Below, piece after piece: positions 1-8,804 of a stretch of 64,000 bases of DNA; within the stretch, counting starts at the first letter, position 1, and each line of letters starts with the position of its first letter. The notes beneath the pieces were generated by a model, which saw nothing but the letters and a program-made list of their open reading frames with translations, did not search any database and was not told where the DNA came from. This DNA is from Pseudomonas sp. ANT_J12 (GTDB lineage: Bacteria > Pseudomonadota > Gammaproteobacteria > Pseudomonadales > Pseudomonadaceae). The DNA lies in the NCBI RefSeq assembly GCF_008370045.1, contig NZ_VOBN01000022.1:26662-90661 (forward strand), given 5' to 3'. A program made the translations under genes and the position numbers.

Positions 1-1
1 G

Positions 2-457
2 TTCGCCGACATGCACAAAGCCTGGGACGGCTTGCCCGGCGCGCTGCGAAAAGCCGTCGAAGGCCGCTCCGCCGCGCACTCCTACACGGCGCGTTACAGC
101 GAAACCAAATTCGAAGGCAATTGGCGCCCGACCCTGACGCCTGAGCAACTCGCCCAGGTCGCCGAAGTCGTGCACCCGATTGTCCGCACCCACCCGGAAA
201 ACGGGCGCAAGGCGCTGTTCGTCAGCGAAGGCTTCACCACGCGCATCGTTGGCCTGCCTGCAGATGAGAGCAAACAGCTGCTCGCCGAGCTCTACGCCCA
301 CAGCGTGTTGCCGCAAAACATCTACCGCCATCAGTGGCAGCCCCACGACCTGGTGTTCTGGGACAACCGTTCGCTGATCCACCTTGCCGCCGGCTGCCCC
401 GGCTACCTGCGCCGCAAGTTGTATCGCACCACCATCCAGGGCGACGCGCCTTTCTGA
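2..457 (+). CDS. TauD/TfdA-family dioxygenase, C-terminal part (5' end outside window)
   Basis: The frame is open from the left edge, so the start lies upstream. About 151 residues are visible. Family knowledge: TauD/TfdA enzymes are Fe(II)/2-oxoglutarate dioxygenases that oxidise sulfonates, sulfate esters or related compounds. Sequence evidence: a conserved HPIVRTHPENGRKALFV stretch, then WDNRSLIHLA, then a basic RRKLYRTTIQGD tail, which matches the C-terminal jelly-roll strands holding the distal iron-binding histidine and the 2-oxoglutarate-binding arginine. The stop is 17 bases before the binding-protein gene of an ABC importer, so it is probably the first enzyme of a sulfonate-type uptake operon. 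The substrate cannot be read from the sequence. Confidence 0.85.
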   Translation, partial: FADMHKAWDGLPGALRKAVEGRSAAHSYTARYSETKFEGNWRPTLTPEQLAQVAEVVHPIVRTHPENGRKALFVSEGFTTRIVGLPADESKQLLAELYAHSVLPQNIYRHQWQPHDLVFWDNRSLIHLAAGCPGYLRRKLYRTTIQGDAPF

Positions 458-474
458 TTTGTCGGAGAACCACC

Positions 475-1500
475 ATGTCCAAACGTCTTTCATTGGCACC
501 GCTGGCTGCGGCCATCGGCCTGGGTTTCAGCCTGATCGCCAGCAGCCTGTTGGCGCCGACCGTGGCTCAGGCTGAAGGTGAAATCCGCATCGCCGAGCAG
601 TTCGGTATTGTTTACCTGCTGCTCAACGTGGTCCGCGATCAAAACCTGATCGAGAAATACGGCAAGCAGGAAGGCATCGACATCAAGGTCGACTGGACCC
701 AGCTCTCGGGCGGGGCGGCGGTCAACGATGCGTTGCTCTCCGGCTCCATCGACATAGCCGGGGCCGGCGTCGGTCCGCTGCTGACCATCTGGGACCGCAC
801 CCACGGCAAGCAGAACGTCAAAGCGGTCGCTTCGTTGGGTAACTTCCCGTATTACCTGGTGAGCAACAATCCCAAGGTTAAAACCATCGCTGACTTCACC
901 GAAAAGGACCGCATTGCGGTGCCGGCGGTCGGGGTGTCGGTGCAGTCGCGCTTCCTGCAATACGCGGCCGCCAAGCAGTGGGGCGACAAGGAATTCAATC
1001 GTCTCGACAAATACACCATCGCCATTCCGCACCCGGACGCTACGGCGGCGCTGATCGCGGGCGGCACTGAGCTGATCGGGCATTTCTCCAACCCGCCGTT
1101 CCAGGATCAGGCGCTGGAAAACCCCAACGTGCATGTGGTGCTCAACACCTACGACCTGCTCGGCCCGAACTCGCCGACCGTGCTGTTCGCCACCGAAAAA
1201 TTCCGCGACGAGAACCCGAAAACCTACAAGGCCTTCGTCGAAGCCCTGACCGAAGCGGCGCAATTCGCGCAGAACGATAAAGGCGCAGCGGCGGACACTT
1301 ACCTCCGCGTGACCAAGGCCAAAATCGACCGTGCGGCGCTGCTGAAAATCATCGACAACCCGCAGTTCGAATTCAGCGTCACGCCGAAAAACACCTACCC
1401 GCTGGCCGAATTCCTCTACCGCGTCGGCGCCATCAAAAACAAACCGGATTCGTGGAAGGATTACTTCTTCCAGGACGCCAAACCGCTGCAAGGGAGCTGA
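475..1500 (+). CDS. SsuA/TauA-type ABC transporter substrate-binding protein
   Basis: A 341-residue periplasmic binding protein of the NMT1/SsuA family. The chosen ATG gives a typical signal peptide (MSKR, a hydrophobic core, then AQA cleavage near residue 30). The ATG follows a GGAG-like site. The mature part starts with EGEIRIAEQFGIVYLLLNVV, the usual first strand of the fold. It is followed within 5 bases by the ATPase gene and then the permease, making a complete importer. Sulfonate, taurine or another organosulfur ligand is inferred from the upstream TauD-like gene. Nitrate, thiamine-precursor or other NMT1 ligands cannot be excluded. Confidence 0.88.
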   Translation: MSKRLSLAPLAAAIGLGFSLIASSLLAPTVAQAEGEIRIAEQFGIVYLLLNVVRDQNLIEKYGKQEGIDIKVDWTQLSGGAAVNDALLSGSIDIAGAGVGPLLTIWDRTHGKQNVKAVASLGNFPYYLVSNNPKVKTIADFTEKDRIAVPAVGVSVQSRFLQYAAAKQWGDKEFNRLDKYTIAIPHPDATAALIAGGTELIGHFSNPPFQDQALENPNVHVVLNTYDLLGPNSPTVLFATEKFRDENPKTYKAFVEALTEAAQFAQNDKGAAADTYLRVTKAKIDRAALLKIIDNPQFEFSVTPKNTYPLAEFLYRVGAIKNKPDSWKDYFFQDAKPLQGS

Positions 1501-1505
1501 TCGAG

Positions 1506-2366
1506 ATGAACGCTCCTTTGCAAGGCCACACGGCCAGCAACCCGATCACGGCAGCCCAGGCGCTGCTGTCGGTCGATCACGTCTGCCTGGAATACCGCAC
1601 GCCGCAGCGCGTTGTCCGGGCCACTCATCAGGTCAGTTTCGAGATCGATCCGGCGGACCGTTTTGTGCTGCTCGGCCCGTCCGGGTGCGGTAAATCGACA
1701 TTGCTCAAAGCGGTGGCCGGGTTCATCCAGCCTTGCGAGGGCGAGATTCGTCTGTTGGGGCAAACCGTCCACGCGCCAGGGCCGGACCGAATCGTGGTGT
1801 TTCAGGAGTTCGATCAACTGCCGCCGTGGAAAACGGTGAAGCAGAACGTGATGTTTCCGCTGCTGGCCTCGAAAACCCTCAAGCGCAAGGAAGCCGAGGA
1901 GCGGGCGCTGCACTATTTGGACAAGGTCGGGTTGGCGGCGTTTGCCGATGCTTATCCGCACACCTTGTCCGGCGGCATGAAGGCGCGGGTGGCCATCGCC
2001 CGGGCATTGGCCATGCAGCCAAAAATCCTGCTGATGGACGAACCCTTCGCCGCCCTGGACGCGCTGACCCGACGCAAGATGCAGGAAGAATTGCTGCTGC
2101 TTTGGGAAGAAGTGCGCTTCACCCTGCTGTTCGTCACCCACTCCATCGAAGAAGCGCTGGTGGTGGGTAATCGCATCCTGCTGCTGTCGCCGCATCCGGG
2201 GCGGGTGCGGGCGGAAGTCCACAGCCATCAATACGACTTGCACAGCCTGGGTGGCGTGGCGTTTCAGGAATCGGCGCGGCGCATTCACCGGTTGTTGTTC
2301 GATGAAGGTCAATCGCCGGAAACCGAGCGCGAGCTGGATTTTTCTGACATCCGCATCGCTTATTGA
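1506..2366 (+). CDS. ABC transporter ATP-binding protein (SsuB/TauB type)
   Basis: A 286-residue ATPase that powers the importer. Walker A GPSGCGKST lies at about residues 57-65, the Q-loop is in VVFQEFDQLPPW, the signature is LSGGMKARVAIARAL, Walker B is ILLMDEP, and the switch histidine is in FVTHSIEEAL. The start is the ATG just after the binding-protein stop. An upstream in-frame codon would overlap that gene and extend the protein without homology. The ~30-residue tail after the ATPase fold (ERELDFSDIRIAY) resembles other sulfonate-type ATPases. Confidence 0.9.
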   Translation: MNAPLQGHTASNPITAAQALLSVDHVCLEYRTPQRVVRATHQVSFEIDPADRFVLLGPSGCGKSTLLKAVAGFIQPCEGEIRLLGQTVHAPGPDRIVVFQEFDQLPPWKTVKQNVMFPLLASKTLKRKEAEERALHYLDKVGLAAFADAYPHTLSGGMKARVAIARALAMQPKILLMDEPFAALDALTRRKMQEELLLLWEEVRFTLLFVTHSIEEALVVGNRILLLSPHPGRVRAEVHSHQYDLHSLGGVAFQESARRIHRLLFDEGQSPETERELDFSDIRIAY

Positions 2367-2386
2367 GCCATTGAGAGGAGTGCCCG

Positions 2387-3253
2387 ATGAGCCAGTTTTC
2401 ATCCGCGCGTCAAGAATTCGAAACCGTATTAGAGCCCCTGACGAGCGTACCGCTGGAGCGAGAATTGCCCCTCGGCCAGCGTGTATGGCAACAGGGCTGG
2501 GTTCGCAAAAGCCTGATCCTGATCTTGCTCGCCGTGTTGTGGGAAGTGGTGGCCCGTCTCCAGAACAACGACCTGCTGCTGCCAAGCTTCCTGCAAACCA
2601 GCAGCGCGCTGTATGACGGCCTGCTCAGCGGCGAATTGCTGGGCAAAGTGTGGATTTCGCTGGTGGTTTTGCTCAAGGGTTACCTGATCGGCATCGTCCT
2701 GGCATTTGCCTTGACCACCTTGGCGGTCTCCACGCAGTTCGGTCGTGATCTGCTGAGTACGCTGACCTCGATGTTCAACCCGCTGCCGGCGATTGCGTTG
2801 TTGCCACTGGCGTTGCTGTGGTTTGGCCTGGGGCAGAACAGCCTGATTTTTGTGCTGGTGCATTCGGTGCTGTGGGCCTTGGCCTTGAACACTTACGCGG
2901 GGTTCCTCGGTGTCTCGGAAACCCTGCGCATGGCCGGGCGTAACTACGGCCTCAAGGGCATGCGTTTCGTGCTGTTCATCCTGATCCCGGCGGCGCTGCC
3001 GTCGATTCTGGCCGGGCTGAAAATCGGTTGGGCGTTTGCCTGGCGCACGTTGATCGCGGCGGAGTTGGTGTTTGGTGCCACCAGCGGCAAGGGCGGGTTG
3101 GGGTGGTACATCTTTCAGAATCGCAATGAGCTGTACACCGACAAGGTGTTTGCCGGGTTGGCCGTGGTGATTCTGATTGGGTTGTTGGTGGAGAACCTGG
3201 TGTTCGATACGTTGGAGCGGGTGACGGTGAAGCGTTGGGGGATGCAACGCTAA
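2387..3253 (+). CDS. ABC transporter permease (SsuC/TauC type)
   Basis: A 288-residue inner-membrane permease of the BPD_transp_1 family with about six hydrophobic segments, the first near residues 42-58 (LILILLAVLWEVVARL). The EAA-type coupling loop reads SETLRMAGRNYGLKGMRFVLFILIP-like around residues 180-205 and is followed by the conserved P-x-LPSILAGL. It lies 20 bases after the ATPase, preceded by a GAGAGGAG-type ribosome site. It closes the importer operon; a repeat with an inverted arm lies directly downstream. Confidence 0.9.
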   Translation: MSQFSSARQEFETVLEPLTSVPLERELPLGQRVWQQGWVRKSLILILLAVLWEVVARLQNNDLLLPSFLQTSSALYDGLLSGELLGKVWISLVVLLKGYLIGIVLAFALTTLAVSTQFGRDLLSTLTSMFNPLPAIALLPLALLWFGLGQNSLIFVLVHSVLWALALNTYAGFLGVSETLRMAGRNYGLKGMRFVLFILIPAALPSILAGLKIGWAFAWRTLIAAELVFGATSGKGGLGWYIFQNRNELYTDKVFAGLAVVILIGLLVENLVFDTLERVTVKRWGMQR

Positions 3254-3268
3254 AACACCCACCCCGCC

Positions 3269-3356
3269 GTAGGAGCAAAGCTTGCTCGCGATAAACGATA
3301 ACGCGGTCCACCTGATACACCGCGACGCTTCCATCGCGAGCAAGCTTTGCTCCTAC
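3269..3356. repeat. REP-type inverted repeat pair
   Basis: GTAGGAGCAAAGCTTGCTCG is followed after about 45 bases by its near-perfect reverse complement ending GCTTTGCTCCTAC. This is the Pseudomonas REP/BIME motif seen six times in this window in related forms. It lies between the permease stop and the LysR gene and may act as a terminator or mRNA 3'-end stabiliser. Confidence 0.85.
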
Positions 3357-3417
3357 AGTACGGATTCGCTGCTAGCATTGCGCCTGAATCAATCCTGATC
3401 AGCGATGAGTGCTCAGC

Positions 3418-4344
3418 ATGCAACTCCCGGACATGAACCTGTTGGTCGCCCTCGACGCTTTGCTCGATGAGGGCAGTGTGGTGGGCGCCGCGCGGCGGAT
3501 GAACCTCAGCCCGGCCGCCATGAGCCGGACCCTCACCCGAATCCGCGAAGCCATCGGCGACCCGATCCTGGTCCGCGCTGGCCGTGGCCTGGTGCCAACC
3601 CCTAAAGCCCTGGCGTTGCGCGAGCAAGTGCGTGATGTGGTCGAGCAAGCCGCATTGCTATTTCGCTCGGCGGATGCGGTGGAACTGGGCACGTTACGCC
3701 GGCGTTTCAGCATCCGCGCCAATGATTTTTTCGTCGGCGTTTACGGCGGCAAGTTGTTCGACACCATGGAGCGCCAGGCCCCGCACTGCGAGCTGCGGTT
3801 CGTCCCTGAAGGCGATGGCGACGACGAGGCGCTGCGCGAAGGGCGAATCGACCTGAGCGTCAGCAACAATCGCCCGTCGATGCCGGAAGTGAAGATCCAG
3901 AACCTGTTTTCAACGCATTTCGTTGGTCTGGCGCGGGAAGATCATCCGTTGTTCGGTCAGGAGATCACCGCCGAGCGCTACGCCGGGTTTTCGCATATCA
4001 GCATGTCCCGGCGCGGGATTGCCCGTGGGCCAATCGACACGGCACTTGAGGCGTTGGGGCTGGAGCGTCGTGTGGCAGTGATTGCGCCGAGCTTTCATGC
4101 CGCGATGTTTGCCCTGCCCGATTCCGACCTGCTGCTGCCGGTGCCCCAGGAAGCACTGCTGAGCGTACGGCGCCTGGGCCTGAAACTGCGCTAGTTCACG
4201 CTGCCGATTCCACTGCCGACGCTGATGCTGACCCAGGCCTGGCACCCACGCTACGACAAGGATCCGGCCCATCGCTGGATGCGTGAAACGCTGAAGGCGT
4301 GTTGCGATGAGACGTGGTTGGCCGCGCAGCCCATCTCAAGTTGA
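3418..4344 (+). pseudogene. LysR-family regulator interrupted by an in-frame TAG
   Basis: The first 258 codons encode an N-terminal winged helix-turn-helix (LVALDALLDEGSVVGAARRM, then MSRTLTRIREAIGDPILVR) and most of the effector domain. TAG at 4192-4194 ends the frame. Reading through TAG in the same frame gives FTLPIPLPTLMLTQAWHPRY, then DPAHRWMRETL, then TGA at 4344. That is the standard C-terminus of this LysR subgroup, and total length becomes the normal ~308 codons. The gene is therefore either inactivated by a nonsense change, expressed by suppression, or contains a base-call error. GTG at 3409 is an alternative start. It lies next to the ABC importer and could have regulated it. Confidence 0.85.
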
Positions 4345-4372
4345 TCACGGCCCCCTTGTAGGCGCGGGCTTG

Positions 4373-4472
4373 TGTGGCGAGGGGGCTTGCCCCCGTTGGG
4401 TCGCGAAGCGGCCCCAAAACCAAAGCACAGGGACTGCTGCGCAGTCCAACGGGGGCAAGCCCCCTCGCCACA
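4373..4472. repeat. Long inverted repeat with TGTGGCGAGGGGGCTTGCCC arms
   Basis: The left arm TGTGGCGAGGGGGCTTGCCC pairs with the right arm ending GCAAGCCCCCTCGCCACA about 60 bases away. The internal part contains GCGAAGCGGCC and CTGCTGCGCAG. A second copy is at 7237-7344. It occupies most of the gap between the broken LysR gene and the MFS gene. Confidence 0.85.
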
Positions 4473-4591
4473 AAAGCCTGATCCCGCAATTGCTGCGTCT
4501 GACGCACTTATAACCTGCCAACAAGTCAATTTTCGTAACGCCTCATCCTCCCTAAAATGCCCCGGTATTCACACCCCGGAGCTCGCAGTCC

Positions 4592-6127
4592 ATGACTTCC
4601 CTCACGGCCCCGGCCCCTCTCGCCGTGGCCAGCCCTGCCGCCGTCACACCGCCGGTTTTCGGCCTGCGGATCATCATCGGTCTGGTGGGCGTGTTGCTGG
4701 CGGTGCTGGTGTCCGGCCTGAACGAGATGGTGACCAAAGTCGCCCTCGCCGACATTCGCGGCGCGTTGGCCATCGGTTACGACGAAGGCACCTGGCTGGT
4801 CGCCAGTTACACCGCGACGTCGGTGGCGGCGATGGCGTTCGCGCCGTGGTGCTCGGTGACGTTTTCCTTGAGGCGTTTCACCCTCTACGCCATCGGCACT
4901 TTCACGCTGCTGGGCGTGCTGTGCCCATTCGCTCCGAACTACGAAAGCCTGTTGCTCATGCGCATCTTGCAAGGTCTGGCCGGCGGGGCGTTGCCGCCGA
5001 TGCTGATGACCGTCGCCCTGCGTTTCCTGCCGGCCAACGTCAAGCTCTACGGCCTGGCCGGGTATGCCCTGACCGCGACCTTCGGCCCCGGCCTCGGCAC
5101 GCCGCTGGCCGGGTTGTGGACCGAGTACGTCGGCTGGCAATGGACCTTCTGGCAAATCATCGTGCCGTGTCTGATCGCGATGGCGGCCGTGGCTTATGGT
5201 TTGCCCCAGGACCCGCTGCGCCTGGAACGCTTGAAGCAATTCAACTGGCGCGGTTTGCTGCTGGGTTTCCCAGCGATTTGCATGTTGGTGATCGGCATCT
5301 TGCAGGGCAATCGGCTGGACTGGTTCGAATCGAGCCTGATCTGCTTTTTGCTCGGCGGCGGTTTGCTGTTGTTGGTGCTGTTTCTGATCAACGAATGGTC
5401 GCAACCGATCCCGTTTTTCAAGTTGCAGATGCTCGGCATTCGCAACCTGTCGTTTGCCTTGATGACACTCGCTGGAGTGTTGATTGTGTTGCTGGCGGTG
5501 GTGATCATTCCGTCCAGTTACCTGGCGCAAGTCCAGGGTTATCGGCCGATCCAGACCGCGCCGATCATGCTGCTGGCGGCGCTGCCGCAGTTGATCGCGC
5601 TGCCGTTGGTGGCGGCGTTGTGCAACCTGCGCTGGGTCGATTGTCGCTGGGTGCTGGGGCTTGGCTTGAGCATGTTGGCGCTGTCCTGCCTCGGGGGTTC
5701 GCAGCTGACCTCGGTGTGGATTCGTGATGATTTCTACGTTCTGCAACTGCTGCAAATCTTCGGGCAACCGATGGCGGTGTTGCCGCTGTTGATGCTCGCA
5801 ACCGGCAGCATCACGCCGATGGAAGGGCCGTTCGCCTCGGCCTGGTTCAACACCGTCAAAGGCCTGTCGGCAGTGATCGCCACCGGCGTCATCGACGCGC
5901 TGACCACCGCCCGCCTGCATTTCCACTCGACCATGTTGGTGGACAACCTCGGCAACTCGCCCCTGGCCGACAGCGACAGCGCCGGCCTTGCCCACCGACT
6001 GCACGAGCAGGCCGTGGTGCTCACGGCCTCCGATCTTTATCTGTGCATGGCGGGCGTCGCGGTCGCGCTGATCCTGCTGATTTTCTGGCTGCCGACGCGG
6101 ATCTTCCCGCCCCGTGCGCCGACTTGA
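4592..6127 (+). CDS. MFS drug efflux transporter, DHA2 (EmrB/QacA-like) family
   Basis: A 511-residue inner-membrane protein with about 14 hydrophobic segments, the layout of DHA2 proton-drug antiporters. Motif A-like and motif C-like parts are recognisable: the start (LRIIIGLVGVLLAVLVSGLNEMVTKVALAD), the helix-2 segment DEGTWLVASYTATSVAAMAF, and GYALTATFGPGLGTPLAGLW. An EmrA-type adaptor follows 26 bases downstream and a NodT-type channel after that, so the three products should span the whole envelope. A possible -10 (TAAAAT) lies at 4553-4558. The substrate is unknown. Confidence 0.9.
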   Translation: MTSLTAPAPLAVASPAAVTPPVFGLRIIIGLVGVLLAVLVSGLNEMVTKVALADIRGALAIGYDEGTWLVASYTATSVAAMAFAPWCSVTFSLRRFTLYAIGTFTLLGVLCPFAPNYESLLLMRILQGLAGGALPPMLMTVALRFLPANVKLYGLAGYALTATFGPGLGTPLAGLWTEYVGWQWTFWQIIVPCLIAMAAVAYGLPQDPLRLERLKQFNWRGLLLGFPAICMLVIGILQGNRLDWFESSLICFLLGGGLLLLVLFLINEWSQPIPFFKLQMLGIRNLSFALMTLAGVLIVLLAVVIIPSSYLAQVQGYRPIQTAPIMLLAALPQLIALPLVAALCNLRWVDCRWVLGLGLSMLALSCLGGSQLTSVWIRDDFYVLQLLQIFGQPMAVLPLLMLATGSITPMEGPFASAWFNTVKGLSAVIATGVIDALTTARLHFHSTMLVDNLGNSPLADSDSAGLAHRLHEQAVVLTASDLYLCMAGVAVALILLIFWLPTRIFPPRAPT

Positions 6128-6153
6128 ACGCTTCACTGAAACAGAAGATTTTT

Positions 6154-7215
6154 ATGACGACTTTTACCAAGCAAAAAGTGGCGGTTGGCGTGGCCGCCGC
6201 GATCGCGGTCGGCGTGCTGATTTACCTGGTCGCGCCGGGGCTGTTCGGCAAACGCACGCAACAGAGCACCAACGATGCCTTTGTCTCGGCGGACTTCACC
6301 CTGGTCGTGCCACGGGTCGCCGGGTTTATCAAAGAGGTGTTGGTGGAGGACAACCAGCAGGTCAAGGCCGGGCAGTTGTTGGCCTTGATTGATGACCGCG
6401 ACCTGCGCGCCGCCGCCCAGGCTGCCGACGCCGAAACCCTGGTCGCACGGGCGCAACTGCAAAACGCTCGAGCGACTCTTGAACGCCAGACCTCGGTGAT
6501 CGCCCAGGCCCAGGCCACGGTGGTCGCGGCCAAGGCGGAAATGGCCTTCGCCGAGCATGAATTGAATCGCTACGACCACCTCGCCGGCGTCGGCGCCGGT
6601 ACGGTGCAGAACGCGCAACAGGCACGTACCCGCATCGATCAGGCGACCGCGCGGCTGGCCAACGCCACGGCGGTGCTGGCGGCGGAGCGCAAGCAAGTGG
6701 ACATTCTCACCGCCCAGCGTGATGCCGCCGAAGGTGGACTGAAACGCTCGCAAGCGGCGCTGGAAATCGCCAGTTACGAGCTGTCCTACACGCGCATCGT
6801 CGCGCCGCAGGATGGCATGGTCGGTGAGCGCGCGGTGCGGGTCGGCGCCTACGTGACGCCGGGCAGCAAGATTCTCGCCGTGGTGCCGTTGGCCCAGGCG
6901 TTTGTGGTGGCCAATTTCCAGGAGACTCAGCTGCGGGATGTGCAGCAGGGGCAGGACGTGCAGGTGCGCGTCGATAGTCTCGGCGGCGAGATGTTGAGCG
7001 GCCGCGTCGAAAGCATTGCACCGGCCACCGGGGTGACGTTTGCCTCGGTCAAACCGGACAACGCCACCGGCAACTTCACCAAGGTCGTGCAGCGGATTCC
7101 GGTGAAGATCGTCCTCGATCCGGGCCAGCCATTGGCGGATCGGTTGCGGGTGGGGATGTCGGTGGAGGCGCGGATTGATACGGCGACGCCAATGCATGAG
7201 GTGGCCAAGCGATGA
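6154..7215 (+). CDS. HlyD/EmrA-family periplasmic adaptor
   Basis: A 353-residue adaptor with one N-terminal membrane anchor (VAVGVAAAIAVGVLIYLVAP, about residues 8-27). It then has a split lipoyl domain (LVVPRVAGFIKEVLVEDNQQ and YTRIVAPQDGMVGERAV), an alpha-helical hairpin of about residues 85-195 and a beta-barrel part. It should link the MFS pump to the outer-membrane channel. ATG 6154 was chosen because it follows a reasonable gap after the MFS stop and places the anchor at the N-terminus. The stop overlaps an ATG (ATGA at 7212) that would start the next frame. Confidence 0.9.
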   Translation: MTTFTKQKVAVGVAAAIAVGVLIYLVAPGLFGKRTQQSTNDAFVSADFTLVVPRVAGFIKEVLVEDNQQVKAGQLLALIDDRDLRAAAQAADAETLVARAQLQNARATLERQTSVIAQAQATVVAAKAEMAFAEHELNRYDHLAGVGAGTVQNAQQARTRIDQATARLANATAVLAAERKQVDILTAQRDAAEGGLKRSQAALEIASYELSYTRIVAPQDGMVGERAVRVGAYVTPGSKILAVVPLAQAFVVANFQETQLRDVQQGQDVQVRVDSLGGEMLSGRVESIAPATGVTFASVKPDNATGNFTKVVQRIPVKIVLDPGQPLADRLRVGMSVEARIDTATPMHEVAKR

Positions 7216-7236
7216 ACTCCGCTAATCACTCATCCC

Positions 7237-7344
7237 TGTGGCGAGGGGGCTTGCCCCCGTTCGAGTGCGCAGCACTCGCAGATTCTGGGTCCGCTTCGCG
7301 GCCCAACGGGGTGGTGCGGCATTCCGACAAGCCCCCTCGCCACA
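7237..7344. repeat. Second copy of the TGTGGCGAGGGGGC inverted repeat
   Basis: The same arms as the copy at 4373-4472 (TGTGGCGAGGGGGCTTGCCC at the left, GCCCCCTCGCCACA at the right), with internal GCGCAGCACTCGC and GCTTCGCGGCCC. It lies between the adaptor stop and the first methionine of the outer-membrane lipoprotein. Its sequence stays open in the downstream frame. Confidence 0.85.
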
Positions 7345-7352
7345 AAAGCTGC

Positions 7353-8804
7353 ATGCAGCCAGTCGCTCTTGTGTTGAGCCTGTTTTTCCTGAGCGCCTGC
7401 ACCGTCGGCCCGGACTTCCACAAACCCGAGCCACAACAGGTCACCGAATGGTCAAAACCGCAAAAGGCTGCCGAAAGCCAAGCGGTCACCCAAACCATGG
7501 ACGAGCGCTGGTGGGAAGTGTTCCATGACCCGAAACTCTCGGCCCTGAGCCAACGTGCCCTGACCGATAACCTCGACCTGAAACTCGCCAGCAGCCGCTT
7601 GCAGCAAAGCCGCGCCGCACGCCAAGTCATCACCGCTGACCGCTATCCCACGACCGCCGCCACTGGCAGCTACGGGCGTGAACGCAACAGCGGCGAAGGC
7701 CTGAGCGATCCTTCAGGCAAAAACGGCAACTCAGCCTTCAACCTCTGGGACGCCGGTTTTTCCGCCTCCTGGGAACTGGATGTCTGGGGCCGCGTGCGCC
7801 GCGAAACCGAAGCCGCCGACGCAACCCTCGAAGTCGCCGAAAACGACCGTCGCGGCGTGCTGTTGTCGGTATTGGCCGAAACCGCCCAGGACTACATCCA
7901 ACTGCGCGGCGTGCAGAACACCCGCGCCGTCACCGAGCAGAACCTCGACGTCGCCCGGCATAGCCTGAAGCTCTCGCAACTGCGCCTGGCCGATGGCGTG
8001 GCCACGGACCTGGACGTCGCCGAAGCCGCCGCGCAAGTGGCGGCCATCGAATCGCGCCTGCCCGCGCTGGAGCAGCGCCAGTCACAACTGATCAACGCTC
8101 TGAGCCTGTTGATGGGCGAACCACCGCAAGCGTTGCACGCCGAGTTATCCACAGACGCGCCCGTGCCGCAGACCCCGCGCCAGGTCGCCATTGGCCTGCC
8201 GTCGCTACTGGCCGAACGGCGCCCGGACATCCGCCAGGCCGAAGCCCGCCTGCATGCCGCAACAGCGAGCATCGGTGTGGCCAAGGGTGATTTCTATCCG
8301 CGGATCACCCTGTCGGGCAACATCGGTTCCCAGGCCATGCAACTGAGCGATTTCGGCTCCTGGGGCTCGCGCTCGTTCGGCATCGGCCCGCAATTCAGCC
8401 TGCCGCTGTTCGACGGCGGCAGACTGCGCGGCATGCTCAACCTGCGCGAAGCCCAACAACAGGAAGCGGCCATCGCCTACCAGCAAACCGTACTGCGCGC
8501 CTGGCATGAAATCGACGACCAGTTGACCGCCTACAACGCCAGCCAACTGCGCCGCGACAGCCTCGCCGAAGCCGTCCGCCAAAACCAGATCGCGTTACGT
8601 ACCGCGCAACAGCAATACGTGGAAGGCGTGGTGGATTTCGTCAACGTGCTGACGGTGCAAGGGGAGTTGTTGGCAACTCAGCAGCAGTGGGTTGAGAGTT
8701 CGACGGGCGTGTCGTTGGCGATGGTGGGGTTGTACAAGGCGTTGGGGGGAGGGTGGGAGTCGGTTTATTCGGTGGCGAAAGTCACTACCAATAATCCGGT
8801 TTGA
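7353..8804 (+). CDS. NodT-family outer-membrane factor lipoprotein of the efflux system
   Basis: About 483 residues from ATG 7353, which gives a lipoprotein signal (MQPVALVLSLFFLSAC, Cys about residue 16) followed by TVGPDF as in NodT/OprM proteins. Two OEP repeats cover the rest, with LAERRPDIRQAEARLHAATA marking the second. The protein should form the outer-membrane channel for the preceding pump and adaptor. The frame is also open back to ATG 7212, which overlaps the adaptor stop. That start would add 47 residues encoded by the repeat and bury the signal peptide. No Shine-Dalgarno is visible before 7353. The 3' end overlaps the convergent NYN gene by about 20 bases. Confidence 0.85.
   Translation: MQPVALVLSLFFLSACTVGPDFHKPEPQQVTEWSKPQKAAESQAVTQTMDERWWEVFHDPKLSALSQRALTDNLDLKLASSRLQQSRAARQVITADRYPTTAATGSYGRERNSGEGLSDPSGKNGNSAFNLWDAGFSASWELDVWGRVRRETEAADATLEVAENDRRGVLLSVLAETAQDYIQLRGVQNTRAVTEQNLDVARHSLKLSQLRLADGVATDLDVAEAAAQVAAIESRLPALEQRQSQLINALSLLMGEPPQALHAELSTDAPVPQTPRQVAIGLPSLLAERRPDIRQAEARLHAATASIGVAKGDFYPRITLSGNIGSQAMQLSDFGSWGSRSFGIGPQFSLPLFDGGRLRGMLNLREAQQQEAAIAYQQTVLRAWHEIDDQLTAYNASQLRRDSLAEAVRQNQIALRTAQQQYVEGVVDFVNVLTVQGELLATQQQWVESSTGVSLAMVGLYKALGGGWESVYSVAKVTTNNPV

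Noticed and set aside
4372..5727. 451-codon frame overlapping the MFS gene in +1 phase
   Set aside because: Arg/Ala/Pro-rich shadow translation; the overlapping MFS frame has full family features.
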